Counted from the first letter of the stretch, positions 1 through 12,549 are shown. The stretch: 64,000 nt of DNA from Polytrichum commune (GCA_950295325.1 OX485805.1:15549501-15613500); one strand, 5' to 3'. The notes: generated from the letters alone by a model not told the origin. Numbers and translations are program-made.

Positions 1-203
1 TTAGGCTTTGTTGATGAAAAAACCTTATGATTATTACATATTCACATTGAGTAGGTTTGTCCACTTACAGAATACCCTGTTTGATTTGGATGAAGATATA
101 GCAGTATTATTTTGGAATATATATGCTCTCATTCTGGAACCTTGTCTCACCATATATATCACTTGACCCCCTGTCTCAAAATATTTTGGTGCCTTTCTTG
201 TAG
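1..203 (+). other. Intron (3' part) of lipase-like gene
   Basis: No coding signal matching the downstream gene is visible here. The segment ends in a pyrimidine-rich tract and a TAG acceptor (201-203) directly before an exon that continues the hydrolase reading frame. It is therefore read as the tail of an intron whose donor lies left of the window. Confidence 0.75.
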
Positions 204-2342
204 GTGGGTGTCCAGTGGAGTGGTGGGCTCCCCAGCTTTTGCTGCATATGATCAGGGTATGCAAATTGGAACATCACATATAAATGCAAATATTATTTTC
301 TAATAGTCATGGATCAAAATAAAAACCAAAGCCAGCATGGTGAAATTCTGCTACAGAGTTTGAAGGTTGCATGGTGAAAAGGAGGGATTAGGTGGTGTTA
401 CAAGACAGATCAGATCACTGACAAAAGAACATCCTGTATGTTATTACAAGGAGTCAAAAGTGTGGTATTTTTTGGTGTCACAGTGCATTTGCTCGTTTAT
501 CTGTGCTAAAAGCTGAAGTTGTATTTTTTCTTTTCTGCAGGTTATGATGTCTTTTTGGGGAATCTCCGAGGGTTGGCATCGAAAGAGCACGTTAACCAAA
601 ATATCTCAGCTCGAAGGTAATTCGTCATTTATGAAAGGCCCCAGTCAATTATATCACTTTTGCTTTGCACTCCCTACTCATACATAAAACATATCTCTTT
701 GTCTAGTGTGGTTGTCACATCTCATCTCGAAAATCACTTGCTCACATTCAGAAAACTATATTTTCTTTCAAAAATACTTTCTGGATTCCGGTCAGGATTT
801 AGGGTTTTTTAACCCCTAAAGGACCAAGGGTTCAACATATGAGCTATACGCACAATTTTACAAGTCTCACCAAGTCTTCACATCAAATACTCTATATTAA
901 TGAATTTGGAACTTTTTTTAGTGCATTGTCTTTTGTCAAGGAGAAAATATTAGTCCTATGTGAAATAGATGATTAAAATATTACATACGTATTTGCATTC
1001 AAGAGAACTTATGCTATGTATGTGAACCCAAAACTTAACAACACTAAGTATGTAGCTCAACCACACATTTTTGTCTGTCAAGAGACCTCTCAGATGCTTA
1101 GGAGTTTAATATGTGGGTTAATGCTTTTTTTGGTGCACTTCGCCTGACAGCTATTGGCAATACTCGGTGAATGAACACGGCACTCAAGACATACCAGCTA
1201 TGCTAAGCAAGATACACGAGATTAAGACATGCGACCTAAAAGACATAAAAGACGACGTCAGCATGTCCAACCCAGTAAATTCTCACGGCGAGCGGTTGCC
1301 CTATTCCTTATGTGGTGTGGCGCACAGCTTAGGTGGCGCATCCATTTTGATGTATGTCGTAACACAGAGGTTAAAGGACAAACCCCATTATCTTTCTAGG
1401 CTAGTTCTCCTCTCACCAGCTGGGTTTCATGATGATGCGCCACTAATTTGTTGGTTCATGAAGTACGCAATACCCATGTTAGCGCCTATTTTGAAACCCT
1501 TCATTCCCGGACTCTTCATACCTACAAGGTTTTTACGGGGCCTTTTCAACAAGCTCGCGCGCGACTTTCAAAATTACCCGGCTGTCGGGGGTTTGGTGCA
1601 GACAGTGTTGAGCTACTTGGTGGGTGGTGACAGCTCAAATTGGGTCGGTGCAATCGGGATGTCGCATTACAACATGAACGACATGCCAGGAATTTCGTTT
1701 TTAGTTGCACAGCATTTAGCCCAAATGATGCACTTGAAGAAGTTTACCATGTTTGATTATGGGAGCGGGAAAGCGAATTTTGAAGTGTACGGGACACAGA
1801 AGCCACTGGATATTGGGGCGCACTACGGAGTCATCGACATTCCGGTGGATTTTGTGGCGGGTCTGAAGGATAAGCTAATTCCTCGCTCGATGGTGAGGAA
1901 ACACTATGAGATGCTTAAAGATGCGGGGTGCGAAGCCTCGTACGATGAGTTTGAATATGCACACTTGGACTTTACGTTCTCGCATAGAGAGGAATTGCTA
2001 GCATATGTGATGTCACGCCTTTTGTTGGTAAAACCACCTGAATTGAAGTCTGGAGTTTCACAGCAACAAACGATTGGTAAGGTGAAAAGTATGAAGAAGT
2101 TGACGACGTCTTTGCCTATAAAGAAATACTACAAAAAGCCGGCAATCATTGTCGACAACAATGGTGAGGTGGAAGATAAGGAAGTTGTGAGCGAGAGTTT
2201 GGGAAACCCTAACCAAAATGGTGACGATTCTTTGGACGCTTTCCACGACTTGGAGCCTGAATTTTTGGAGGATAACCCGCCTTTTGTGTTGGCACCAACA
2301 GTGCAATCAGAAATTGAGAGCATTGATGAGCACAATCAATAA
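204..2342 (+). CDS. Alpha/beta-hydrolase (lipase-like) protein, last three exons (5' part missing)
   Basis: Coding exons are 204-256, 541-616 and 1151-2342, joined by GT-AG introns with matching phases. The spliced reading passes WVSSGVVGSPAFAAYDQ, then GYDVFLGNLRG, then YWQYSVNEHGTQD, and ends at TAA 2340-2342. Exon 3 holds the catalytic core. The nucleophile elbow is AHSLGG with Ser at 1326-1328; its first position is Ala rather than the Gly of GxSxG. The likely acid is the Asp at 1869-1871 (in GLKDK) and the likely His is at 1962-1964 (in YAHLDF). The first residues of the exon ending and the text around LSPAGFHDD, NKLARDF, NYPAVGGLVQ and NMNDMPG resemble, from memory, the Arabidopsis At1g73920/At1g18460 type of lipase. 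About 100 C-terminal residues after LLLVKPPEL are hydrophilic, first basic and then acidic, and look non-catalytic. The plausible role is hydrolysis of a lipid ester. Substrate and location cannot be read. The N-terminal half, including any membrane segment, lies outside the window. Confidence 0.92.
257..540 (+). other. Intron between hydrolase exons 204-256 and 541-616
   Basis: The donor is GTATGC at 257 and the acceptor TTTTCTGCAG ends at 540 after a T-rich tract. It splits a Gly codon (G/GT), so phase is kept between DQ and GYDVF. Length is 284 bp. Confidence 0.9.
617..1150 (+). other. Intron between hydrolase exons 541-616 and 1151-2342
   Basis: The donor is GTAATT at 617 and the acceptor CCTGACAG ends at 1150. 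It splits an AG/C Ser codon just before YWQYSVNEH. Length is 534 bp. The body is AT-rich, with no element I recognise. Confidence 0.88.
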
Positions 2343-3967
2343 AGTCTGAGCACTGTAATGGCCTGCTCAGATGCGAGGGACTGATGAGGATTTTTTTTTT
2401 TCTCAAATGGACAGACTTTCGAACTTCAATCTTTCTACAAGTCTAGTCTTTTTGCATTCCCCTGGTTTCTATTATGTTGAGGGGTGGGTTACTACGAGGG
2501 ACGAGTAATAGTGAATCCAACATGGAGCGGGGTTTTGATACAAGTTTGAAAGTAGGGGAAAATGTGGCGCCGAAACTTGATAGCTTGAAGGAATTTTGCA
2601 AGAGTAGTAGGAGTACTTTGAGTAGAATCATGTGTGGGTTAATCCGAAGGAGCTCAACTTAGGAATTTTTGGGTGCTGCCAATTCTTTGTACACTATAGC
2701 AGTTCGTGGGAATGGTCTGATACTAGGTGTTGGATAGCTACATAGCTCTTTGGCAGATTAAATTGTAAATATGCCAGAGAAAACCCTTGGTATCCTGTAG
2801 CTGCTGACAGTTGGGATTTATTTTGTGGCAGTAAGTTACACTTCTGTATTTCAGATTTCACTGGAAAAATCTAAATCTTTCATAGGTGTTCAAAAGGTTC
2901 TAACCCCACAGAGGGTTTAGTTTATTGTTGGCAGGGATGATAATTTTAATACTCAAGGATGCTGAAGTCGACAGAAACTGGTCGAGTTCAAAATTAAGTT
3001 ACATGACATGTCAGACACATAATTTTCTTATAGCATTGCAGTAAGTTACTGATGTTTTTCAGATTTTGTGGACTTTGGCTTGTGCTATGGTACATGAGCC
3101 TTATAAAGCCTTCTCAATTGGATACCTATATTTGAGTGGTATATGTGCTATGATGATCTGTTCACAACATAGACATCATTCTAGGTTCAATAATCAACAC
3201 AATTGGTAAGGCCTATGTTACCACCCAAGGAAGAAAAGAATCTTCACTTTGACTTTTAATTTTTTACAGCATAACTCTGATCTTTATACTTGAAATGACA
3301 TAGACTACACAATTGACAATTGCTAACCATTCCATATGAAATGATTCCCAGACATATATATCCATCGACTAAAATTGTCTGAAGTGTGGGAAGTCTATCT
3401 CTACTGAAAAATTTCAAGCACCCGATCTCTGCCAGAGGAAATTGCTACATACTGCAGTCATCTATCCATGTTGAAAACCTACCCCTCCATAACTTTCTGG
3501 TTAATATATCTCAAAAATGTTGTGTTAGTCTGACTTGGAATCTTTGAAGTTCTGTCTAGAGTCAATTTTTCTCAATAAAGTAACATGTGGCCTCTGTACT
3601 GCTTCAAGCTGTTTTTGTTGGACGAATGAGAGATGCGCTCGTAATTAATAATTCCCTCTCGCAACGAAGCTCTTACCATAAGGATAAAAAGTGGGATAAG
3701 AAGTGGTTTCACAAAGGGAGCATGAAGTTATCCCAGTTCTTTTGTAGTTTGGATTTAAAAACACCCAGGAACACATGTGTAATTTTAGTCTAGTGACCAT
3801 CATCACAATAATCATGCCTTTGTGAGCTCGTCCCTGGCCCTTCACTTTTCGTGCCGAAGGAACCAATCTCCAAGAATTGGGAATTTTTAGCAATAAAAAA
3901 GAGAGTAGAGCAAAGGTTAGTGGCAAGCTCTCATTGGGCCCTCACCTCTATTGAGCAATTGCTCTAA
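2343..3967 (+). other. 3' untranslated/downstream region of the hydrolase gene
   Basis: No supported coding sequence. An AATAAA overlaps the stop codon (2338-2343), which is too close to be the main polyadenylation signal. Another AATAAA lies at about 3574. The transcript end cannot be fixed. A 62-codon open frame at 2474-2662 resembles nothing I know and is treated as UTR. Confidence 0.5.
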
Positions 3968-4314
3968 GAGCATCCCCATTCTTGAAGCCATAAACATGCC
4001 TCTACCATCCGGTTTTTAGACCTTTAAAGGCAAGGTCACATGTTTCATCCTTCTCCAAAATCTACATATATTTTAAATTCTTATTGTTCACTAATTATGC
4101 ACTAGACAGCCCTCTCTCTGGAGCCCTTTTGACTTTGCACGTGTAGGAAAAAACCAAAGCATTTTTTAAGTCCCTCTAGTACATAATTAGTGAGAAATAA
4201 GAATTTAAAATATGTATGGACTTCGGGAAAGGATGAAACATGTGATCTTGTCTTAAAAGGTCTAAAAGGCCGATGGTAGAGACCCATTTACGACTCCATG
4301 AGTGGGGGATGTTC
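3968..4314. mobile_element. Tourist-like fold-back MITE (family T5)
   Basis: Two arms of roughly 140 bp face each other (about 3968-4106 and 4174-4314) around a ~70 bp centre. Ends read GAGCATCCCC on the left and GAACATCCCC on the right (complement). The element is flanked by TAA at 3965-3967 and 4315-4317. The 3-bp TAA duplication and a GAGCATC-type end are typical of PIF/Harbinger MITEs (family knowledge). The arms have diverged by many substitutions, so the copy is not recent. Confidence 0.85.
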
Positions 4315-4317
4315 TAA

Positions 4318-5670
4318 GAGTGTGAAATCAACACACATTTACTAGATTCAATTTAATCGATGTACATAAAGAAACCCTTTTTGGCATACCTTTGGTATCA
4401 ATTGAATGAAATGCAAATGTAAAGGAGAGTCTTGTAGCCACCCAAGAAAGCTAATATATTTGCCTTCAAATTGAACTCTATAAACAACACTAAAACAATG
4501 AGATTCCATTCCGTATGACCTATCATTGGTTGGCCATTAACCGGAGACCCAACCATTGAGGTGTGTGTTAAAGGCTTTGAAAGTTGGGTTTGGTGTAGAA
4601 GGAACCATCTTGTACTTGCACTCGCCTTCGGAAATCTAGTCATAAAGTGCATATATAATTCATTCGGAACATACCATGATGTTTTCGCGTCCATGAAGCA
4701 CTCCATACTTTTCACATTACAAGGACTAGGTGTCTTCTCCACTAAAATCATTGCCACCACAAGGTAGATTTTGGGGAACCAAATCTATTGCAATAGCTCA
4801 TTTTCATACTAATAATCTACCTCCTAGTGGCAAAGAACAATGGGAATGCTTTGTGATCCTTGTAGTGTCAACATGCTCAAAAGCTTAGTCATTGTACTAG
4901 GAGAACTGGATCCCGCGATATTTGCAAGTTCTCTTTATATCTTTCTTGGAACCAGGTGTTGAAGACTCATGGATATGAATTCACCTTACCGGCCCCAGGG
5001 GTGCACTCTTCATACCACGTACGAACTAACTTGAGTGTAAAAAGGGACATAATTTGAGGCATTAGCATACATAATATACATTAGGAGAAGGTGTTGTTTT
5101 CTTCTACAGTGTACAAATAAATAGGCCTTTAAATAGAGGTAGATGTACAAAAAAAGGGTCCTACATGTTAGAGATACACTTTGATAATATGTCTCCCATT
5201 TATTTCTAGTTCATTGCACTAGCTTCAATGACGTATGTTGTAGGGTCGGACTATTATGGGTTATATCCCATGGATGAAAAAATCTTCAACGTCGTTATCA
5301 TAGGAGAGTGATAGTGGATCATAAGAACAATAAAGACTTAGTTTTTCATGGTTTATATTTTGTGTATGTAGTTGAGGCATTTATCAATTTAAAATTGAAT
5401 GTTATAGGTTGAAGACTGGAGCCTAAGGTCTAGTGTGCCATTGCTATGTATACTTTTGTTCCTCTTTTATTTTTCCATATATAAGGAGTTTTATTCTATA
5501 GTCACTCACGCATATCGTGTGGAATTCCAATCAAGAGTGCATCCCCTAAGCTTATTATTATTAAGATAAGTTAAGTGGCCTCATGGTGGGCGCTTCCACC
5601 TCCACATAAATTTATGGCCATTTGTATAATTTGGGTCTTCCAATTAGCAACTCCAATCAAGAAGTATTCT
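4318..5670. other. Intergenic DNA, nothing recognised
   Basis: AT-rich sequence with frequent stops in all frames. I see no conserved protein motif, RNA gene or defined element end. CCTTGTAGTG near 4859 resembles one CACTA-type end but has no partner nearby. Confidence 0.5.
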
Positions 5671-5674
5671 CATT

Positions 5675-5940
5675 TTAAATCATAGATTTTGAGTTGAGAT
5701 GCAAAACTTAAAAGAGGTCAAAGCAAAGACTTTTTATATTTCATATTTTTTCAAAATGACTACAAAGGCCTTATCCATTGCACGTCGACTATTGAACTTA
5801 GAATGATTGGATTATTTTTTAGCACATAGTCCAATCTCATCATAATGTGAGTCTTATTGGTGTCCTATGATAACTTCAAGCTTTGATGTATACAATCCAA
5901 ATATAGGCACATGATTAAGAATAATGACAAATTAGGTCCA
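5675..5940 (+). repeat. Dispersed repeat R5, decayed copy
   Basis: Contains the family landmarks 'gagttgagatgcaaaactt', 'attgaacttagaatga', 'gcacatagtccaatctcatc' and 'caaatataggcacatg' in order. The same order is seen at 19800, 28330, 42600, 54800 and 55110. No terminal structure is visible. Confidence 0.6.
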
Positions 5941-6039
5941 CATGCCTTCCTTACTCTCTTCCTTACTTATTGGAACCAAGTGTTAAGGATTCAATCCTGG
6001 GTAAGTAGGCCTTATTTGGTTACTTATCTTAACCAAACT

Positions 6040-6320
6040 CTAATAACGAGTGGTTTGTGGTTAGGTGTGGATCTAAGAACAAAAAAATTTACAAACATTA
6101 AAAAAAATTATGAAATTTTATAATTATAAAACAAAAAAACACATGTGTTCTAAAGATATTAGACTACCTGGTCAAAATTTGCTAACTGTTACAAGTTCAA
6201 TTGTGAACATAATTGGGGGGGGGGGCTATATGACCACTTAATGAGCTTGAGATCTCTCACTTTGATAATTACTGAGATATTCATATGAGCTCCAACAATT
6301 ATGAGGAAAATTGTTGTGGA
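6040..6320 (+). repeat. Dispersed repeat R3, decayed partial copy
   Basis: Shares 'gagtggtttgtggttaggtg', 'tatgaccacttaatgagc' and 'cactttgataattactgag' with R3 copies at 12550, 22240 and 53865. It includes an 11-base G run at 6215-6225. Confidence 0.5.
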
Positions 6321-6497
6321 CATGATTTGGAATCAACAACGGTCCTTTAAGAAGCAAGATAGCCTTTTAAATCAATAACAACTGAGATGAGTCATATAAA
6401 TGAGGAAATGCTACAACCTCAATTTGAATAAGTTGACTTAGACAATGAAATTTTGTTGATTTTTTTTTTGCATAAACAACATGTTAACATCAAAATA

Positions 6498-6648
6498 ATA
6501 ACATTATTAGACAATGTGTATTCATTCCATTAGCCCTAGAAATATAACCATAGGATGCAAAACCCTGCGCATGGGGACTCAGATTCAAACTGAGCTCCCA
6601 CCATCCCATGGTTATATTCCCAGGGCCCACAACTACTTAGTAATGTTC
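6498..6648. mobile_element. Fold-back MITE, family F (CATAACATTA ends)
   Basis: Inverted arms: left ATAACATTATTAG and AATATAACCATAGGATG; right, in complement, AACATTACTAAGTAG and AATATAACCATGGGATG. Length is about 150 bp. Relatives lie at 13830, 15925 and 62576. No clean target duplication was found, so the superfamily is open. Confidence 0.7.
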
Positions 6649-6739
6649 AAAATATACTTGGTAGATTACCTTAGAATGCAATATCAACAAACGCTCATAT
6701 TTGCTACTTTTGAATTGAGTTTGACATATGTGAACAAGG

Positions 6740-7348
6740 TAAGTGGAAGAGTATTGGTATGATGATAAAGCAACAGAATGGGTTGGATGAAATTGTGGCA
6801 ATTTGCAAGTAATGGAATAGACAAGACTTACTCAATATCCTTAGGTACCATCTTTGTTTCGTTGAGATTGTGGGAGAATATTTCCTCTCTATTTGAAAAT
6901 AGTAGGTATCTAATACACTCTAAACTCCATAGTATCATAACTATGGCAACCAAAGTGTATGTGATATTACGGAGTTCTGTAGTGTTAACATGGATGCATG
7001 ATAATAGAGAATAGTGAAGCGTCTGACATTATAGAACAACACAAAGCGCAACATTGGAATGTTGAGATTGATGATTTCACACATGGGACATGAATGCATA
7101 TACAAAGCTTATGGTATGATCGGGCATATTATGGTATGTTTAGGCAGTCCAAGAAGTCAAGAAACACTTTGCACAAGACCCAACATGGAGCATATCAAGA
7201 AAATTATGAAGAGGGCAATGGGAAGAATGATACAATTATGGATCTACAAAACTTTGGAGATGATGATAATTGGATAGGTTCTTTGGTGGGTGGGAAACCA
7301 AATGATCTTGATTTTGGGCTGAGTGAAGATATGGAACTTTGGATGTAG
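6740..7348 (+). pseudogene. Possible remnant of a hAT-type transposase C-terminus
   Basis: Reading frames 6778-7014 and 7094-7348 with shifts between them show weak hAT-like order: ATEW, then SLFENSRYLIHSKL, then ATKVYVI, then an acidic tail (NFGDDDNWIGS, GLSEDMEL). In hAT dimerisation domains the order TEWW, ERNWS, IHSKxRNRL, A-x-KLVYV is usual (family knowledge). The ERNW and RNRL motifs are degraded here. This is inference from faint similarity, and the stretch may be non-coding. Confidence 0.3.
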
Positions 7349-8507
7349 GAGGGAGGCATTTGGGCGGCCAAGACATTCAACGTGGGCTTTATGCAGATAA
7401 TGCATATGAATAAGAATACGAACTTTGATAATGTTTGGACGACAATAGTTGTGAGGTGGAATCTTGGTGTGTCTGTGTCTACCTAAAGTGAACCTTTTTT
7501 AGATTTGAATCTTACTCTTCCTTTTGCCTTCAAGCATAACACTTTATAGATTTCAATCTTAGTAGAAAACTGCATTTGTTTAAATGATGAAAGGAACTTG
7601 CCATCACTATTAATTTATGTCATGTGTGGACCAAAATGAAGTGATGATATTGAAATTTGTGCAAAAAATAGACACTAAAGACAATAAGCTTAGGGTGGAG
7701 TAGTTTTGATTTAAGAGAGAAGAGAATGACTTTACCTTGATTTTATCCATTTAGAGGAATTTATTCAATTTAGCAAAGAAACAATGAAAGATGTCAACAT
7801 GTAACGGTTGGTCTTGGAAACACTAGGATATTGACCGATCATGCCCAAAATCCTCCCTAGATACTAACAACCATGTATGCATAATGGTCGAAACTTTGGC
7901 TCATAGACCCCCCTATAACAAGCCTATAATTAGGCACCACATCAACCCCTCAAGCAAAAAGGATCCATTATTTTCACATTTTGACTGACTCATTTCCCCT
8001 TTCAGATTTCAAAGGTTAGGAAATTCTTCCCTCTTGATTTGGAGACAACCAACACATCAAATTCCTAACAAAACCCCAAGCATTTGATGAAGAATTCCGA
8101 TGTTTGCTGAGAAATATTTACAGTTCTCGAAAATCAGTGTATGAAAACAAACTTTGAAGTCACCATTGTCATCCAATGCATAAAAGATTGCTTCTACATC
8201 TTCATTAGCAACATGTTGTGGTGCTCAATCTCAAATTCAAAACAATTCACCTTCTAAGGATATGTAAGAAGCATAATTTATAGGGCTTGCGTTTGAGATT
8301 AGTAAGTGGTGACCTTCACAATGAGTAGTGCATGCAAATGTACATATTTGACTCCTCAAGGAGCTTACGAGATTGGTGGATTGAATTGCTGAGAGATGGT
8401 GAGAGGGAGAAGACTAGGGTTCACGATTAAGGTTTAGGGTTTAGAACAAATCCTCACACATGATGTATATGGTATCATAACACATGATCCATCTTCACAA
8501 TTCAACC
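7349..8507. other. Intergenic DNA with a decayed R2 fragment
   Basis: The only recognisable part is about 7740-7860 (minus strand). There 'agatgtcaacatgtaacggt' and 'gatcatgcccaaaatcctcc' match the complement of repeat R2. A double TTTAGGG-like stretch lies near 8430-8446. Otherwise nothing is seen. Confidence 0.45.
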
Positions 8508-8985
8508 TCCCACTTGGTCTTCCCAGGCAATGTTGTGGATCAATGCACACGGGGAGGTCACTTCATTGTCAAGTTGACATCACGTGTGGACAAAGTTTGC
8601 TACCCCTATATTACATGCCATATATATTTTTTAAATTTATGATATTTTTCTACATATACATAACCATTGATAGTATCTTTTGTATATTTTTTTGAAATTT
8701 TTAGTCATCTTTTTTTTTAGTAATTGTTTTAGTTCAATTTTGTGTCATTCTAGTTAGAAATGGTATGTTTTATGAAAAAAAAAACAAATCATCAAATTTA
8801 GTTACCACTTTTGACTATGTCATAGGTACTGTGTATATCTACTCATGAAAAAAGTTTGATAAAATTTTGACCCATTTTGGTGGTGCAACTTACCAAAAGA
8901 AGATTTTTTTTGGTCGCACGTGGTGTTCAACTTGACAATGGAGTGACCTACCCATGTCAATGCACCAACCATTCAACAAGTGGCC
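8508..8985. mobile_element. Inverted-repeat element with ~75 bp arms
   Basis: The left arm near 8510-8595 (…GGAGGTCACTTCATTGTCAA…) is matched in complement by the right arm near 8895-8985 (…TAGGTCACTCCATTGTCAA…). Between them lies AT-rich DNA. Both arms carry GTGCATTG/CAATGCAC-type sequence and CACGTG. Ends are only approximate and no target duplication was fixed. This is probably a non-autonomous DNA transposon. Confidence 0.55.
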
Positions 8986-10624
8986 TAAGAAGATGATGAA
9001 AAAGAAGAAGGCAGTGCACATGTCGACACTTGGTGCAATGCAAGGGTGTGGGTTGACTTCTTTGGCGGTTTGCATTAATGGCAAAACCTTGATACAAGGG
9101 AGAGAAATGTGACAATAAGGAGTGAGATTTGAACTTAGAACATCCGTTCCATAGGGTTTTGAGATATTAGAGAGTGAGTGACATTATGGAGGTTGATATT
9201 ACGGAGTTTAGGGTGTGGATTTTAATATTGTGAGTGTGCAATGGATGACAGTTTTAAAAAGATTGTGTAGGTAGTCAAACTGAAAAATATGACCGTGAAG
9301 CTTGACCAATTTGGATTGGATTTTGTTGCTTAGCATCTACTATAGATGCAATAAAAAGTATACCTTGATCATGTTCATTTTGGATTCATACTAAATTAAT
9401 TTCAATAGATTAACTCAAAATCTTTCATCTCAATTTTAAGTGTTCACTTGGCTTTCAAATAGTAACATGTGAACTCTACATAGGAATCAACATTTTCCAC
9501 CCTCCCCAAAGGTAAGTGTTATAAACACGTACCCATGTGGAGTCCTTGAAGGATTGAGAAATCGTGGCTCAAACACCCAAGACTTAGAGAGATGAATCTC
9601 CATCTACTTTGATTGATACTTCATTTACCTTAGGTCCAAACCAACAAAACTCTCATTACTTAGTCACGATTTCCAAAGGTCCTTCCTCTAAGCACGGGTA
9701 GATCACTCTAAGGCATTTTTGTGCACCACGTGCGGCTGGGGGTTTTTTTGTTGTGGGGCTATTTACCTTCAAGGGCTAAATTAAAGCCTCCCTATAATTA
9801 CTTAAATTTCAAAAATGGCCCATTTGTTTGCACCCTTCCATTACTTATATTGTCCAAGTCATTGCAATTTTTTGTACTCTATATTCCTTTTAAGTAATTT
9901 TGCACAGACGAAAATCCCAATTATCATCCATCCCCGTGAGTCCTAAACCCATTTACATACCATACTAAACATACCTTCTAGGATCATTATCTTCAGCCCC
10001 TATATTAATTTTACAAAAAATAATGGCCTACGTTTTATGTCCATCTAACTTACTTATAATGGGATTGTCTACATTTAATGGGCCCTTCAGTATTTGGAAT
10101 TCATTTATAATTTTTATTTCAAATGATTTTAATCCTCTCTATATTATGCCGCACGTCGTTTTTAAAATGCACTAAGTAATCTACCCGTGCCTCTAAGTAA
10201 GCTACTTTTATGACCAAATTTACAAGATCAAAGTATATATAGGCCCATGTCCAATCTCGATCGCAATCTTGAAAGTGTTGAAGAATCCGGGCGGAAGGAA
10301 AGTTGAGGCAAAAATCCCACCTAGAAAACCTTTGGGCATATTCCCCTCTTGTGCACGTTGTATCTATAGACAAAATGTGTGTCTACATTGAGTCACTACA
10401 AAATTGATAATGTATATAATAATAATAATAATAATAATAAAAGGCCAGGTTTTAATGGTGTCTACATAAACTTGTCCATTTGGAAGGTGAAACACCAACG
10501 AACAATTTCACATTCTAAAAAGTGCTACAGTTTAGATGAGTTGACTCTGGAAATGGCATAAGAGACTTCAATTTAGTCTAGTGGGATCAAGTGGGAATGA
10601 AATGGCTCTCAACAACATATAGGA
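8986..10624. other. Intergenic DNA, nothing recognised apart from an (AAT)n run
   Basis: AT-rich, stop-rich sequence. An AAT microsatellite of about nine units spans roughly 10414-10440. No element ends, RNA gene or protein motif were seen. Confidence 0.5.
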
Positions 10625-10862
10625 GACTACACTAAATATTGTATTTAATGTCACATACTATTCAAAATTACGCATGTTGTATTTTTATTTTTATTTTTTT
10701 ACTATTGGTGTAATTTTTAAACCAAGAAAAGTTGTTGATGTTCTATAATGTCTGAACAACCAATTTGACATTTGTTGGTGAAATATGATATATACAGTAA
10801 ATAAATATAGCATTGCGTAATGCCAAATAGTAGTGACACTGAGTACAATATTTAGTGTAGTC
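10625..10862. mobile_element. Short TIR element (CTACACTAAATATTG ends)
   Basis: Left end GACTACACTAAATATTGTAT. The right end in complement begins GACTACACTAAATATTGTAC. Similarity continues through AATGTCACATACTATT / AGTGTCACTACTATTT. Length is 238 bp. Its inner TATTTARTGTCAC resembles the ends of the larger elements at 49505, 56210 and 62837. The ends are CACTA-like, but no 3-bp duplication is visible. Confidence 0.75.
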
Positions 10863-11274
10863 TTTGCTAGAGCCCATCCACAACGGATAAGTTTTAGAAA
10901 CCACAAACTTCAAGCCTTGTTATCAACAGTGAAATCAACAACAATACTTTTTGAATATAATTGTAGATTCTAATATTCATCATTAACTTGTCATGATTTT
11001 TTTATTTTTTTTGGGGGGGGGGGGGAGGGGGAAGGGGTGAGTACAACTCATTGTTTTAGACCTTTCACCTCAAATAGTGTGGACTTTAGAAGAAAAAAGT
11101 TGGATAAAAGTTAAAGTGATTTGAGCATAAAGAGATTGGAGATGTTGAATATGGAGCGTAAAGGGCTTTTGGGGCTCATGTCACAATCTACTAACATTAG
11201 AGGACTAGATGAACGGTGAAGATGCTTTCATTCGTGTACCTAAGTAAGATCTCTTGGTATGAAAGTCCCGGCGC
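10863..11274. other. Intergenic DNA with a 13-base G run
   Basis: No gene. The G run spans 11013-11025 and is followed by further G-rich sequence up to 11038. Confidence 0.6.
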
Positions 11275-11637
11275 TACACTAAATAGTTCTATTAGGGTGG
11301 GTGGAAATTAGTGTGGGCCACACTAATTTTCTAGTCAATGTGGAATCATTGTGGGTCCAACATCCCAGGTCATCCCCTAAACCTTAATGAAGACTTTCGA
11401 CCTACACGTTACATGACATAAAATATTAACATCACCTTACAACAACAATAGTACAAAAACAAATGATCAACCGCAATTTTTTACAAAAGAAAAACAAATA
11501 TGATGACCCACAATATTTTCTACTAGAAATTTAGTGTGGGTTGAGAATCGATGTGGCCCATGCTAATTCTCATTACGAGCATTAGTGTGGGCTCTAGAAA
11601 ATTATTGTAATCCATGATAACAAGACTATTTAGTGTA
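11275..11637. mobile_element. TIR element with TACACTAAATAGT ends
   Basis: Left end TACACTAAATAGTTCTATTA. The right end in complement is TACACTAAATAGTCTTGTTA. Inner subterminal sequence (ATTAGTGTGGGCC / AGCCCACACTAAT) is also inverted. Length is about 363 bp. A related right end (GGACTATTTAGTGTAG) occurs at about 57284-57303. Superfamily uncertain. Confidence 0.72.
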
Positions 11638-12545
11638 CCTTTAGAAGACATTGTCCCATATAACATTATTCTAAAATATTCTAAAATTGTATGCGATTCC
11701 ATGTATGTTGTATTTCAGTGAATCTAGGCATATTTTCAGAATCTGAACTTTTTGGTTGCTTCAATTCTATCATCGGATCCTACAAAATGTTTTAAATACA
11801 CTTAAATTTTATGGGAGATGTGTGAATCCTTAGGATTACTTGAATTTTATGCTATAAAAATATGATGGAGAAAATCAAAGATCTTATTCTTGAAGTTAAA
11901 TAAATATTACAATTGATATTGAAAATAAAAATATTATCATATTATCATAGTCAACAATGCATATTGTATAGGAGATCTTACCATACAATCCTATCATAGG
12001 ATCCTATTATAGAATATAGCATGTTATAATTCTACACTTGGACTTAGTCTAGTTTTACTTAAATATGTATTATGTGTATATACAACCTCATTTAACACAA
12101 AACATGGGACATCATTATTGCTCCTTGGGGCAAAGTTTGCTACAAATATTTAGGACCCACAAGATGCTCCTTGTTGTTGTAGGCATCATTTGGATCCCCT
12201 CACATTACATGAGTTAAGGAGAGTGATTTTTGTTTATTGACCGCTGCACTCTATTACTCTAGAAAATTAGCCTTCTTGACATTATCTTGATGTACTTCCG
12301 AGTCCCACAAGTCTTTTGGCTTCTTGAACTCTAAATTCAATTGCTTTTCATTGGCAAATAATCGCCATTTTCCAAGATTTGAACTTGCAACATGCCCTTG
12401 TCGATTTCAGTAGTGTCATTGAAAGGATGCAAGAGGATTAGAGTTTATTGACCAACCAAATATGTGTTAATGTGAACACAATTAGACATAGAATGTTTTG
12501 AAACATTTTGAGTTCAAATGATGGAGTAACCACTTTATTGATTAT
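11638..12545. other. Intergenic DNA, nothing recognised
   Basis: AT-rich sequence without a supported gene or a bounded element. Confidence 0.5.
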
Positions 12546-12549
12546 AGAT

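Noticed and set aside
2474..2662. 62-codon open frame just after the hydrolase stop
   Set aside because: No similarity, no splice evidence, and typical for UTR. Could only be kept with transcript data.
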